Source: an uncultured Clostridia bacterium (GTDB taxonomy: Bacteria > Bacillota > Clostridia > Christensenellales > UBA3700). From it: a stretch of DNA of 64,000 nucleotides. The translations under genes were made by a program, and so were the position numbers. Positions within the stretch are counted from its first letter, which is position 1. Each line of letters opens with the position of its first letter. The stretch is taken from assembly GCA_947646415.1 (NCBI GenBank), contig CANSGN010000004.1, positions 67,743 through 131,742 of the forward strand. Direction: 5' to 3'. Below, piece after piece: positions 37,401 through 44,171 of this stretch. The notes below the pieces were generated by a model, which did not search any database, was not told the origin of the DNA, and saw only the letters and a program-made list of their open reading frames with translations.

Positions 37401-38946
37401 CTGATGGAGTTATTGTGCTTTTATAACTTTGGTTACCTGCAGAAACCAATAAATAAGATTTAGAATTGTAAGTTACGGAAGCAAAACGCCAATTAGGATC
37501 TACAGGTTGTACATTTTCTTTATTCTGAAATCTCCAATCTCCATTAGATAAATTGTCTTTATTAGAGTGTACAGCTGTATATGTATAGTTATCAAAATAT
37601 TCGTTAATTTTATCTGCCTTATTACCCCAACCACCTGCATCAAAAAACATTCGATAGTCAGTGCTTGTTTGATTATAATTTGCATCGACTATAAAGTTAT
37701 ATCCAAGATCTGCAATATTTTGCCCTTTTTCAATAGTTATTTTACTTGGATAAATAAAAGTTGCAAAAAAATCACCAAAAGTACCTTTTATTATTCTATT
37801 TTGTCCACCTGCAAGGTAGTTATCCCAAATATCTAAGTAATATTGCAGTGTGCTAATGCTACTGTTAACTGTGCTTATTTCAGGAGAGCTTGAGTTTATA
37901 ATAGTATTTGCAACAGCCAAATCATCGTATATTGCTTTATATCCCGATGTAGAACTATTAACGCCTATGCTTGTTAATTTGCTATTTAAGTTATTATACA
38001 AATTACGCAATTCGACAGTAATGTTTTCTAACCTACTAATTTCATTTTCCACACTTGTCGTTGCGTCATCAACAGCCGATTTAGTTACTTTACGATTATT
38101 TAAAACGCTTCTTGCATTGGACAAAATAGTGTCGCTTTCGCTTGTTCTATTCATGTTTTCCAATCTAGTAATAGCATTTTTCAAAGGGTCTTTGTCATAA
38201 ATATTTATTTCAATATTTATAGGAGAAGGAGACATGTTTTTATAACTTCCCACATTTTGCCAACTATCATTTACCCACTGCTCTGTATCAATAAAATTCC
38301 AATTTACATGCATTCCATCAACACTTGAAAATCTATAATCGTATACACCTGTGTTTTTAGGAGTTCCTTGTAGCTTGATTTTTACATTATAACCAGAATC
38401 GCTATCTGTCAATTTATATACATTAAGCAATAATCTTCCGTATTCGGTATCTATTCCTATACCTGTGTTATCATGTATACCACTTGTAGTCTTAACATTT
38501 ACCTCAGTATCTGTAAATTCACTACGGGCAATATAGTGATAATCATTAAAAATATTATCCATAGTGCTGGCAACACTATCGTAACGATATCCCCAAATAT
38601 GCGGATTTACATACACCCTGTTACCAGGACTGCCACCAAAATGTCCACTTACTATTTGAAAATAATATCCCGCATTGTCCAATGATTCGTCTTTATCCAA
38701 ATATATCTTGGTAGGATATTTCATAGTGACATGATCTTCAGAAGCCCCAAGCTGAAATCTAACCTCACCTGACATATCACTGCCATCCCAAGCAGACGAG
38801 TTGTTATCTCCAACTGTTTCAGTTAAAATACTGTCTTCTTTGCATACACCCTGCAGTGTAGCAAGCAAAACGCCTGTTGCACACAATGCCAAAAACAGCA
38901 TCATTGCAACAAATAGCGATATAATTCGCTTTCTCAAATTCCCCAT
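34441..38946 (-). CDS. Cell-surface protein with 17 Cys/His repeats and C-terminal membrane anchor
   Basis: 1501 residues. Signal peptide (residues 5-30, LFVAMMLFLALCATGVLLA). Residues 45-680 are beta-rich with two modules that each begin with a strand and a coiled helix pair (ENMNRTSESDTILSNARSVL; ARNNLNNLLKNATGK), like FIVAR/Big-type adhesin regions. Residues 700-1440 hold 17 tandem units of about 38-45 residues that start with His-(Asn/Asp/Glu/Ser) and contain two to four Cys, e.g. ATCETDGTETGTCQREGC. Three unit types alternate. C-terminus: proline-rich link, TM helix (VGIIVVIILVIIKK) and KKKK tail, no LPXTG. Likely an adhesin or metal-dependent rod; exact ligand unknown. Promoter TTGACA-17-TATAAT at 39008-39036. 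Confidence 0.87.
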   Translation of the reverse strand: MGNLRKRIISLFVAMMLFLALCATGVLLATLQGVCKEDSILTETVGDNNSSAWDGSDMSGEVRFQLGASEDHVTMKYPTKIYLDKDESLDNAGYYFQIVSGHFGGSPGNRVYVNPHIWGYRYDSVASTMDNIFNDYHYIARSEFTDTEVNVKTTSGIHDNTGIGIDTEYGRLLLNVYKLTDSDSGYNVKIKLQGTPKNTGVYDYRFSSVDGMHVNWNFIDTEQWVNDSWQNVGSYKNMSPSPINIEINIYDKDPLKNAITRLENMNRTSESDTILSNARSVLNNRKVTKSAVDDATTSVENEISRLENITVELRNLYNNLNSKLTSIGVNSSTSGYKAIYDDLAVANTIINSSSPEISTVNSSISTLQYYLDIWDNYLAGGQNRIIKGTFGDFFATFIYPSKITIEKGQNIADLGYNFIVDANYNQTSTDYRMFFDAGGWGNKADKINEYFDNYTYTAVHSNKDNLSNGDWRFQNKENVQPVDPNWRFASVTYNSKSYLLVSAGNQSYKSTITPSGTASKMGNFTYTHNMQSLSEHWTSSTNWGSQQTITYSESVSIDFEITGSDVEVAKENLQIARNNLNNLLKNATGKINNYDAIITLMDNITAMLESETATVAEIDALTESVTNYTFDVDRNWEVNTTYCIEREIFVNQYVDIDGNSYNYVIVNGVRMTGDSNGKIKLTANADSSDITVNYPDGTSFILKLNADHNGYKCEETSTCTVCGTALESREHNWTNETKINDANCINGAEYQYTCSYDSAHTKTEFKGERNPDNHDWSSWVPNNDATCEIDGTETRRCQRDGCSNVENQIVENSKLNHNFGNYISNNNATCETDGTETGTCQREGCDKPETRTVEGSKLGHDFGEWVYNNDATCETDGTETKSCRRSGCDKTETQTKADSKLGHNWGNGEKLKEANCVHGAEYKYTCSNDETHTKTQYEGDVNPDNHSYGEEWTSNDDATCENDGTKYKECQNGCGVKDTQTDTGSALGHDYELTETISVATCTTQAKNRYVCKHDSSHIEEKFEGELNPDNHSFGEWISNNDAACESDGTEYRDCQYGCGEKQTQTDTGSALGHEYEFVETISVATCTTQAKNKYVCKHDPSHIEEREEGELDPNNHDFGNWTYNNDATCENNGTETGTCQREGCNVTDSRVAKDTKLNHEFGNWVSNNDATCEIDGTETRTCQRDGCDKTETRTVEGSKLNHEFGNWVSNNDATCETDGTETGTCLRDGCNKTHTRTVENSKFGHDWVKGEKVNDANCMHGEEYEYTCSYNEGHTKTEYEGEINPTNHSFGEEWISNNNATCETDGTEYRECLNGCAARETQTDIGSALGHDYKLTETISAATCTTQAKNKYVCKHDPSHIEERVEGELDPNNHNLQEIDKVDANCTENGHIDYKCQDCGHEISVVIDALGHDWDEGVVTKQPTETEKGEKTYTCKVCGETRTEEIPALSVAEKPEQNGEVKEPATMNVGAVVGGAVGGTAGVGIIVVIILVIIKKKKIM

Positions 38947-38977
38947 AATTTTCTCCCAATACTACTTTCTTAATAAG

Positions 38978-38996
38978 TAATAATATACTATTATTA
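38978..38996. promoter_or_regulatory. Operator-like palindrome O1 near the surface-protein start
   Basis: Perfect palindrome TAATAATATACTATTATTA immediately downstream of the predicted transcription start of the surface gene (near 39001), a place where a repressor would block it. A copy matching in 18 of 19 bases (reverse complement) is at 39254-39272. Confidence 0.55.
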
Positions 38997-39007
38997 GTAT
39001 ATAATTG

Positions 39008-39036
39008 ATTATAACACTAAATTATAAAGGTGTCAA
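39008..39036 (-). promoter_or_regulatory. Promoter of the surface protein gene
   Basis: Minus strand perfect consensus: TTGACA (39031-39036), 17 bases, TATAAT (39008-39013); leader about 55 bases. Confidence 0.8.
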
Positions 39037-39253
39037 TAACCATTTGTAAGTTTAAGCATATTTTAACTACTTTTTACAATTAGTAAAAAGTTTTACAAAA
39101 CAACTATTTTTAATTTATCCAGCTTTTACTAACATAAAAATTTTACTAAAAGCAATATCAAATTATTTTGAGAATATTTATATCTTTAATTTATCTCTAT
39201 AAATTTCAATACTAACCTAGTTATTATATCCGACGCTTTTCGATGTTTGGTCA

Positions 39254-39272
39254 TAATAATAGTATATTATTT
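39254..39272. promoter_or_regulatory. Operator-like palindrome O2 in the divergent intergenic region
   Basis: TAATAATAGTATATTATTT, differing by one base from the reverse complement of O1. A half copy (TAATAATATA) is at 39342-39351. Confidence 0.5.
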
Positions 39273-39290
39273 TAACGAAAAGAAGAATAA

Positions 39291-39327
39291 AAAAATCGGC
39301 TGTAACTGCGGTTATAGTCGATTTTTT
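39291..39327. terminator. Orphan terminator-like hairpin between divergent genes
   Basis: 12-bp stem (39295-39306 with 39311-39322, two G-U) with loop TGCG, flanked by A5 on the left and T6 on the right, so it would work on both strands. It lies upstream of two divergent genes where no transcript end is expected. Confidence 0.6.
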
Positions 39328-39362
39328 AAATACTAAGTAACTAATAATATAATACCATATAC

Positions 39363-39391
39363 TTGACAAAACAGCAATTTATTAGTATAAT
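39363..39391 (+). promoter_or_regulatory. Promoter of marR-flavodoxin
   Basis: Plus strand perfect consensus: TTGACA (39363-39368), 17 bases, TATAAT (39386-39391). Start near 39398, inside the palindrome at 39393-39412. Confidence 0.8.
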
Positions 39392-39392
39392 A

Positions 39393-39412
39393 AGTAGTAA
39401 CTAATTACTGCT
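39393..39412. promoter_or_regulatory. Operator-like palindrome O3 over the marR transcription start
   Basis: AGTAGTAACTAATTACTGCT (arms 7 of 8 complementary). Its 23-base surroundings match those of O1 in 15 positions, so the same MarR protein may bind both and repress itself and the surface gene. Confidence 0.5.
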
Positions 39413-39428
39413 AGTTGAGGTTGTTTAA

Positions 39429-39908
39429 ATGAAAGAATTTTTAAATTACGGTAGCGATAATATTCGTAAACAACAAGCTTTATTTGCAAGCTTTTTTGTA
39501 GTTCAAAACAAATTGCAAAATTCATGCGAAAAAGTTCAAACGCAAATCTCTATGCGTCAATGGCATTTGCTTGCTATGACTCAAATTTGCCAACACCCAA
39601 AAACATTGACAAATATAGGGGCACTTATGGGCTGTTCACGGCAAAATGTTAAAAATTTGGCAACAGCTTTGCAAGCAAAAGGATTTGTAAAATTTATATA
39701 CGGCGCCAACAATTCCGTACAAATCAAAATAACGGAAAAAGCAAATTTATATTTAATGTCTATGTCAGTGCGACAAGGCGAAATTTTAAAGCAACTCTTC
39801 TCCTTCTTTTCGGAAAAGGAAATAAGCAATTTTTTTAATTTTCAAAATAAACTTTTAGACGGATTAAAATGTGTTGAAAACTATGCAAACGAAATTAAAG
39901 GAGAATAA
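39429..39908 (+). CDS. MarR-family transcriptional regulator
   Basis: 159 residues. Winged helix-turn-helix: SMRQWHLLAMTQICQHPKTLTNIGALM at about 40-70 (split), recognition helix GCSRQNVKNLATALQAKGF near 70-90, wing YGANNSVQIKITEKA near 95-110, and dimerisation helices at both ends (RQQALFASFFVVQNKLQ; ISNFFNFQNKLLDGLKCVE). MarR dimers bind palindromes near their own promoters and lose DNA affinity on binding a ligand or oxidation. The next gene is a flavodoxin, 4 bases after the stop, so a redox or quinone-type signal is plausible (inference). Confidence 0.85.
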   Translation: MKEFLNYGSDNIRKQQALFASFFVVQNKLQNSCEKVQTQISMRQWHLLAMTQICQHPKTLTNIGALMGCSRQNVKNLATALQAKGFVKFIYGANNSVQIKITEKANLYLMSMSVRQGEILKQLFSFFSEKEISNFFNFQNKLLDGLKCVENYANEIKGE

Positions 39909-39912
39909 AAAT

Positions 39913-40446
39913 ATGAAAAAAGGCTTAATAATTTATAAATCCAAATACGGAGCAACAAAAAAATATGCCGAATGGCTAGCTCAAGAAATTGAGTATGATA
40001 TTATGGATATATCCAAAGCAAAAATTCAACAAGTATCTCAATACGATAATATCGTTATGTGCGGTGCAATTTACGCATCAGGTATAAGTGCTTTGAAGTT
40101 TTTGAAAAAATATTATGAGATTTTAAATGTAAAAAATATAGCAATTTTTTGTGTGGGAGCATCTCCTTTTGAGGAAAAAGCGTTTAACGAAATAAAAGAA
40201 CTTAACCTTAAAGGCGAATTACAAAATATCCCTATTTTTTATGGACGCGGTGCATGGGATGAGGCAAAAATGAATTTCATAGATCGAAAATTGTGTGCAA
40301 TTCTGCAAAAAGTTATCATAAATAAAGACCCATCCACTTATGAACATTGGGAAACAGCATTGGTTGAAGCTATCGACAAAGCCTGTGATTGGACAGATAA
40401 AAAATACCTTTTACCACTAATAGAAACTATAAACAAATGGCAATAA
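39913..40446 (+). CDS. Flavodoxin-domain protein
   Basis: Start at ATG 39913 with AAAGGAG 9 bases before it; 177 residues. Flavodoxin fold with the FMN phosphate loop KSKYGATKKYAEWLAQE near residue 8-24, then NIVMCGAIYASGISALKFLKKY (split) and GVGASPF-like CVGASPFEEKAF near 85, and GRGAWDEAKMNFIDRKL near 110. Resembles the menaquinone-dependent protoporphyrinogen oxidase/HemG-like and Flavodoxin_5 families; could be an electron carrier or a quinone or nitro-compound reductase. Cotranscribed with marR. Confidence 0.8.
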   Translation: MKKGLIIYKSKYGATKKYAEWLAQEIEYDIMDISKAKIQQVSQYDNIVMCGAIYASGISALKFLKKYYEILNVKNIAIFCVGASPFEEKAFNEIKELNLKGELQNIPIFYGRGAWDEAKMNFIDRKLCAILQKVIINKDPSTYEHWETALVEAIDKACDWTDKKYLLPLIETINKWQ

Positions 40447-40452
40447 ACTAAA

Positions 40453-40484
40453 CAAAAAATGACCTAAATATCAATTTAGGTCAT
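40453..40484. terminator. Terminator that originally followed tRNA-Leu, also ends marR-flavodoxin
   Basis: 11-bp stem ATGACCTAAAT/ATTTAGGTCAT with loop ATCA. Read on the minus strand it lies 2 bases after the tRNA-Leu 3' end (the attL copy starts at 40487) and is followed by six T. So before the insertion it terminated the tRNA operon. It is now 8.1 kb from the tRNA genes. Confidence 0.8.
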
Positions 40485-40486
40485 CT

Positions 40487-40542
40487 TGGTGCCGGAGACC
40501 GGACTTGAACCGGTACGGTCTTGTGGACCGAGGGATTTTAAG
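40487..40542. repeat. attL: 56-bp direct repeat, 3' remnant of tRNA-Leu
   Basis: Identical, base for base, to 48618-48673. It carries the tRNA-Leu 3' part from anticodon-loop position 32 to the CCA end (minus strand), but no 5' part, so it is not a tRNA gene. Confidence 0.95.
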
Positions 40543-40615
40543 GTACTAAGTTTATAGCTGTTTATTGTGCCCTACCCTTTTCATTTTAAGGTTTTTAAAA
40601 CTTTGCTTAGAAACG

Positions 40616-40657
40616 CAAATTCCCCGCCCCTTGTGGGCTTTATACAGGTGGAATTTG
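40616..40657. promoter_or_regulatory. Nested hairpin in the phage intergenic region
   Basis: Outer arms CAAATTCC (40616-40623) / GGAATTTG (40650-40657) around an inner GCCC/GGGC stem (40626-40638). Possible double-strand or complementary-strand origin structure; inferred from place upstream of the initiator gene. Confidence 0.4.
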
Positions 40658-40764
40658 TGCAAATGCTTATAGGCGATATGACCAATAAAGACCTACAGCT
40701 AATTTTAATAGCCGTAGCCCAAAGGAGCTCTAAGCGACTGCGGGATTATTAATTGTAATTTTGT

Positions 40765-40810
40765 GCACGTGGTTAAGGGTGGCAGATTTATCGCCCCCTT
40801 AACCGCGTGG
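40765..40810. promoter_or_regulatory. Long phage hairpin, candidate packaging signal or replication origin
   Basis: 14-bp stem CACGTGGTTAAGGG/CCCTTAACCGCGTG (one G-T), then a bulged T, a 3-bp GGC/GCC stem and a 9-base loop. Such a strong hairpin in the intergenic region of an ssDNA phage usually marks the packaging signal or the origin. No T-run, so not a terminator. Confidence 0.5.
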
Positions 40811-40872
40811 CAAATCATTTTGACATAAGATAGCGAATAGTGATGAACGAAAACTATCTGCAGTATAAAAAT

Positions 40873-40896
40873 TGCAACCACTCGATATTGGTTGCA
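40873..40896. promoter_or_regulatory. Hairpin just before the initiator gene
   Basis: 8-bp stem TGCAACCA/TGGTTGCA with an 8-base loop, 15 bases before the Shine-Dalgarno AGGGG of the initiator. Could be the nick site hairpin or control translation. Region 40543-40872 has no supported protein gene. Confidence 0.4.
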
Positions 40897-40922
40897 TAAA
40901 TGTGAAAAAAAGGGGTAAATTT

Positions 40923-41945
40923 ATGGTGCCTTGTAATTGTTATTGCATAAAATATCATAATTGTGATACTTTAACAGAAAAAATAAATATACCCTGTCAA
41001 AGGGCTCAATTTAATTTTGCTATGTTATGGGGTAAAAAATATGATGGCAAAGGCGAAGTATTTTACGAGTGTCCAAATTGTAAATTGTGTCATAAAGAAT
41101 TGCAAATACCTTTTAGAAAATTTAAATCAAGTAATATGATAATCAATGATTTTGGTAATGGTAAATGTGAATTTATAATTTACGATAAGCCATTTTATGT
41201 ATTAGAAGATTATGAAAATCTTGAAAGCACAAATAATTCAAGAAACTATCGAAAAATCAAAACTGATTACGGGGAACTATTAGTTCCACGTACAGAAGAT
41301 ATTCGAGATAATAATTTATACGATAGTTTAAATAAATGTAGTAAACGTGCACAGGATAATTATTATGGTATTGCATTATCAAATAGGTGGAAATATTTTG
41401 CAACATTTACAATCGCACCCCAATATTGTGATAGGTATAATGATTACGAAGTTAAGGAGCTTTGGAGATTATCACGAATGGGTTTATCTAAAAAATATCT
41501 TGATTTACAATATTTATGCGTTCCAGAACGTCATAAGAATGGTGCTTTACATTTTCACGCATTGCTTAATACTGAATATGATATTCCATTAAAGCCTTAT
41601 TTAGATAAAGGTATACAGCAATTTACTTCTACAGGTGCACCACTTTATTTATTTGATAGTTGGAAATATGGAATATCTACACTTGCAGTAATTCCACCAG
41701 AAGACAATCAAGCTGCAGTAATTAATTATTTGATAGCTTATACTACTAAGCAATCAAATCTTGGTTGGGGACAACGTAGATTTTTTGCAAGTCGTAATTT
41801 AGTTAGAAAAACTAAAACAACAGATTATACAACTACTCCTGAAGATATTGCGGATATGTATGATTTAGAGCTTTACAAAACTATAAAAGGAAAAGGCGTA
41901 GTATTTCGAAATTTTAATATTAAGCAAAATAATGAAAAGGACTAA
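40923..41945 (+). CDS. Rolling-circle replication initiator (HUH endonuclease)
   Basis: Start at ATG 40923 with AGGGG 7 bases before it; 340 residues. The HUH motif HFHALL lies near residue 210 (ALHFHALLNTEY), motif I is WKYFATFTIAPQY near 155-167, and the catalytic Tyr-Lys pair is in YLIAYTTKQ near 269-277. The N-terminal 60 residues hold seven Cys (CNCYCIKYHNC ... CPNCKLC) that look like a zinc finger. This plan (Zn-finger, HUH with one Tyr) matches replication proteins of Gram-positive small elements and inovirus-like phages. It nicks the replicative form and is the analogue of pII. A terminator overlaps its stop codon. Confidence 0.85.
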   Translation: MVPCNCYCIKYHNCDTLTEKINIPCQRAQFNFAMLWGKKYDGKGEVFYECPNCKLCHKELQIPFRKFKSSNMIINDFGNGKCEFIIYDKPFYVLEDYENLESTNNSRNYRKIKTDYGELLVPRTEDIRDNNLYDSLNKCSKRAQDNYYGIALSNRWKYFATFTIAPQYCDRYNDYEVKELWRLSRMGLSKKYLDLQYLCVPERHKNGALHFHALLNTEYDIPLKPYLDKGIQQFTSTGAPLYLFDSWKYGISTLAVIPPEDNQAAVINYLIAYTTKQSNLGWGQRRFFASRNLVRKTKTTDYTTTPEDIADMYDLELYKTIKGKGVVFRNFNIKQNNEKD

Positions 41946-41962
41946 AATTTAGTCCTTTTTTA
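41935..41962. terminator. Bidirectional terminator between the initiator gene and the convergent membrane gene
   Basis: Stem AAAAGGACTAA/TTAGTCCTTTT with a 3-base loop; the initiator TAA (41943-41945) is inside it. The 41960 gene ends at the other side. Confidence 0.85.
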
Positions 41963-42349
41963 TTTGCATTCTTTAATTTTAACATAGACATATTCCGATG
42001 TAAATATTTCGCCAAGTGCAAATTTATATTCAGCTTGTCGTAATTCTCCTTTTTTTAGATTGTCTTCTCTCATTGTAAATGATTTAGAAATATTTTTATT
42101 TTTATCTAACAATTCGACGTCGAATATAATGTATTTATAATTGTCTTTAGCTTGTATATTAAATAAAATGCTATTTAAAGTAGTTTCTATTTCAATAGTA
42201 GGTTCTTTTTTTGTTATTGGGTTATTAATAAATACTATGCAACAAGCTAAAACAATTATAGCAACTGCACTTATTATCATAAGCCAAACACATCCCATTC
42301 CTTTATTATCTTTTTGGCTATCTACTATTGGTTTACTTTCGTTTTCCAT
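41960..42349 (-). CDS. Small membrane protein of the prophage, unknown function
   Basis: 129 residues: cytoplasmic N-terminus, one TM helix at about residues 18-42 (VWLMIISAVAIIVLACCIVF) and an external beta-rich domain (TIEIETTLNSILFNIQA, FDVELLDKNKN). Its start overlaps the end of the repressor gene by one base, so it is coexpressed with the repressor in the lysogen. Such lysogeny-coupled membrane proteins often block superinfection; here that is only inference. No family recognised. Confidence 0.7.
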   Translation of the reverse strand: MENESKPIVDSQKDNKGMGCVWLMIISAVAIIVLACCIVFINNPITKKEPTIEIETTLNSILFNIQAKDNYKYIIFDVELLDKNKNISKSFTMREDNLKKGELRQAEYKFALGEIFTSEYVYVKIKECK

Positions 42350-42624
42350 TATTTACCTATTTTTATATTTGTATTTGAACTATTATTGAAACAATTTGAT
42401 ATATGTACTGATTTATTTCCCCATTCGTCTTCTAATCCTAACATAAAGTCAGTACTAACACCAAATAGTAAGCTTAATTTACATAAGTAATTTAGATTAG
42501 GCTCAGTTCTTCCTTGTTCCCAACTTGCATAGCCATTTGGCGATATGTTTAATTTTGTATATACATCTTTTTGTGTCATATTACATTGTTTTCTAATTTC
42601 TTTTAATCTTTCATTAAATTTCAT
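42349..42624 (-). CDS. Phage repressor, XRE-family helix-turn-helix
   Basis: 91 residues. Cro/C1-type HTH at residues 6-60: LKEIRKQCNMTQKDVYTKLN, then NISPNGYASWEQGRTEPN and LCKLSLLFGVSTDFML, the standard five-helix pattern. The last 30 residues are Asn/Ser-rich and disordered-looking; there is no peptidase domain, so no LexA-type self-cleavage. AAGGTGG ribosome site. It faces the plus-strand operon promoter and its three operator-like repeats at 42654-42716. Confidence 0.88.
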   Translation of the reverse strand: MKFNERLKEIRKQCNMTQKDVYTKLNISPNGYASWEQGRTEPNLNYLCKLSLLFGVSTDFMLGLEDEWGNKSVHISNCFNNSSNTNIKIGK

Positions 42625-42653
42625 AATCCACCTTAATTTATTTTATCAAAAAC

Positions 42654-42716
42654 TACCCAAAATGTATTGACACTACCCAAAATTGGTATTATAATAAAAG
42701 TACCCATAATGGGTAC
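42654..42716. promoter_or_regulatory. Phage control region: consensus promoter with three repressor sites
   Basis: Promoter (plus): TTGACA (42667-42672), 17 bases, TATAAT (42690-42695). Sites: TACCCAAAAT at 42654 (half-like), TACCCAAAATTGGTA at 42674-42688 inside the spacer, and the perfect palindrome GTACCCATAATGGGTAC at 42700-42716 over the transcription start. All share TACCC. This fits repression of the morphogenesis operon by the XRE protein, and possibly control of the repressor itself. Confidence 0.75.
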
Positions 42717-42737
42717 AAATTAAAAGGAGCAAATAAA

Positions 42738-44027
42738 ATGAGTAAATCAAAAATCAAATTAATAGCAACAATAATTGTTGTAGTTGTAATTTTAGCTGTA
42801 ATACTTGGAGTTGTTGGATATTTTTCAAACGGCTTTAAAAATTGGGATAAGTTTAATCCAAAAAATTGGTTTAATAAAACCCCAATCGAACAAAATGAAC
42901 AAGTTGTATCAGGTGCTTATATTAATCCTAGTATTAATAATGGAATTGCTGTTACTACTGCATTAATATCCACTACCGATTATGTTACTAATAACATTTC
43001 GGATAGTGTTGATTCAGCTTACAAATTGACTGCGACTATTGACTCAACTCAAACTCGTAATTTACAAATAGATTGGTTTGTTTCTTGGCAAAAAGAGTCA
43101 ACTTTTTCTGCAGGTAAAAACGTATCCGATTATTTAACGTTGAGTACTTCTACTACTCAAAGTGGCGAGTCGGTAACTTTAATTTGCCACCAAGATTTTG
43201 GCGAAAAAATCAATATTGTTGCAACGTCGAATTTAGATAAAACAAAAAAAGCATTTTGCGTTGTTGATTATATTAAAAAAATAAAATCAATTACGTATGA
43301 AATCAATGGCGAAAATGTTGCCATTGAAGACAATGCTTTATTACAATATGATTTTGATAAAAAAACTAATGCAGCTATGTCCATTGATTGTAAACCTGTT
43401 TATTCTAATTACACATTAGATACTGATTATACAATGAGTGTTACAGGAAAATTTACTGAAGCTTTTGGGTTTGGCCAAGATAAAGAATTTAGCTCGTTTA
43501 ATTTTTCCAAAGGTTATAATATTGCTTATCTTGCTATTGTATCAAGTGGAACAAAAGCTTTTGTAGAAAATGTATATAGCATATATTCTATAACTGATGA
43601 AATGGAAATTAGAGCATATGCAGATTATGTAATCGAAGAATATAATTCTCTTTCCATTTCTGCAAGCGATATGCAAAATGAGTATGTAATAGATGTTTGT
43701 ACTTTTGTGGAAGCTTTAGAGTCTGGAGACATTAATACAAATAGGACAAGTGTATCTACATTTATAAGTCGTTTTGAACAAATTTGTGCTCCTGAATATA
43801 ACTTTGATGTCAAATTTAATTTTATGGGTATTGAATTTAGCGATATTGAAGATTTTATCGTAAAATCTATTCAATGTAGCCAAAGTGGTACAGGTATAGC
43901 AGAATATACAGTAACAATGTCAAGTGATAATTTAGTTTATTCAAAGACTTTTAAAATCGGTTATACTGCTAGTTCTTTTGATTTCTTCAAAGGTTTAATA
44001 GATTTACCCCCAAATATTATTATTTAG
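42738..44027 (+). CDS. Membrane-anchored secreted prophage protein with Ig-like domain
   Basis: 429 residues. TM segment at residues 8-30 (ATIIVVVVILAVILGVVGYF), then an exported chain. Residues 75-200 form an Ig-like/Big-type domain: AYKLTATIDSTQTRNLQIDW, VTLICHQDFGEKINIVATS and FCVVDYIKK; the second Cys-strand-Cys pattern recurs in the lipoprotein at 44172. Residues 200-429 are beta-rich with a helical stretch (EMEIRAYADYVIEEYN). First gene under the repressor promoter. Could be the adsorption protein (pIII role) or a structural protein of the virion; no family recognised. Confidence 0.72.
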   Translation: MSKSKIKLIATIIVVVVILAVILGVVGYFSNGFKNWDKFNPKNWFNKTPIEQNEQVVSGAYINPSINNGIAVTTALISTTDYVTNNISDSVDSAYKLTATIDSTQTRNLQIDWFVSWQKESTFSAGKNVSDYLTLSTSTTQSGESVTLICHQDFGEKINIVATSNLDKTKKAFCVVDYIKKIKSITYEINGENVAIEDNALLQYDFDKKTNAAMSIDCKPVYSNYTLDTDYTMSVTGKFTEAFGFGQDKEFSSFNFSKGYNIAYLAIVSSGTKAFVENVYSIYSITDEMEIRAYADYVIEEYNSLSISASDMQNEYVIDVCTFVEALESGDINTNRTSVSTFISRFEQICAPEYNFDVKFNFMGIEFSDIEDFIVKSIQCSQSGTGIAEYTVTMSSDNLVYSKTFKIGYTASSFDFFKGLIDLPPNIII

Positions 44028-44079
44028 TTCTTCTACTCACAAGTTTTTGCAGTAGCTTGTAAAAAATATTGCAATCATT

Positions 44080-44162
44080 TAGGCACGTAGCATTATCTCC
44101 TATAATTTTATTTTTTGTTGTATGTATATTATTAATTAATGCTATGTGCCTATTATTTTTTA
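44080..44162 (+). terminator. Large-loop hairpin with T-run inside the phage operon
   Basis: 16-bp stem (44080-44095 with 44137-44152, one G-T) around a 41-base AT loop, followed by TTATTTTTT. It may partly end transcription after the 429-residue gene and so set the ratio with downstream genes. Confidence 0.6.
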
Positions 44163-44171
44163 GGAGTAATT

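Noticed and set aside
38850-38946. LPXTG-type sortase anchor of the surface protein
   Set aside because: The C-terminus has a TM helix and KKKK tail but no LPXTG motif.
40487-40542. A second tRNA-Leu gene at the left end
   Set aside because: Only the 3' 56 bases are present; the 5' half is phage DNA, so it is an att remnant.
40567-40752. 61-codon GTG-start ORF in the phage intergenic region
   Set aside because: No ribosome site at a proper distance; it crosses the nested hairpin and no family is seen. A shorter frame from 40660 remains possible but unsupported.
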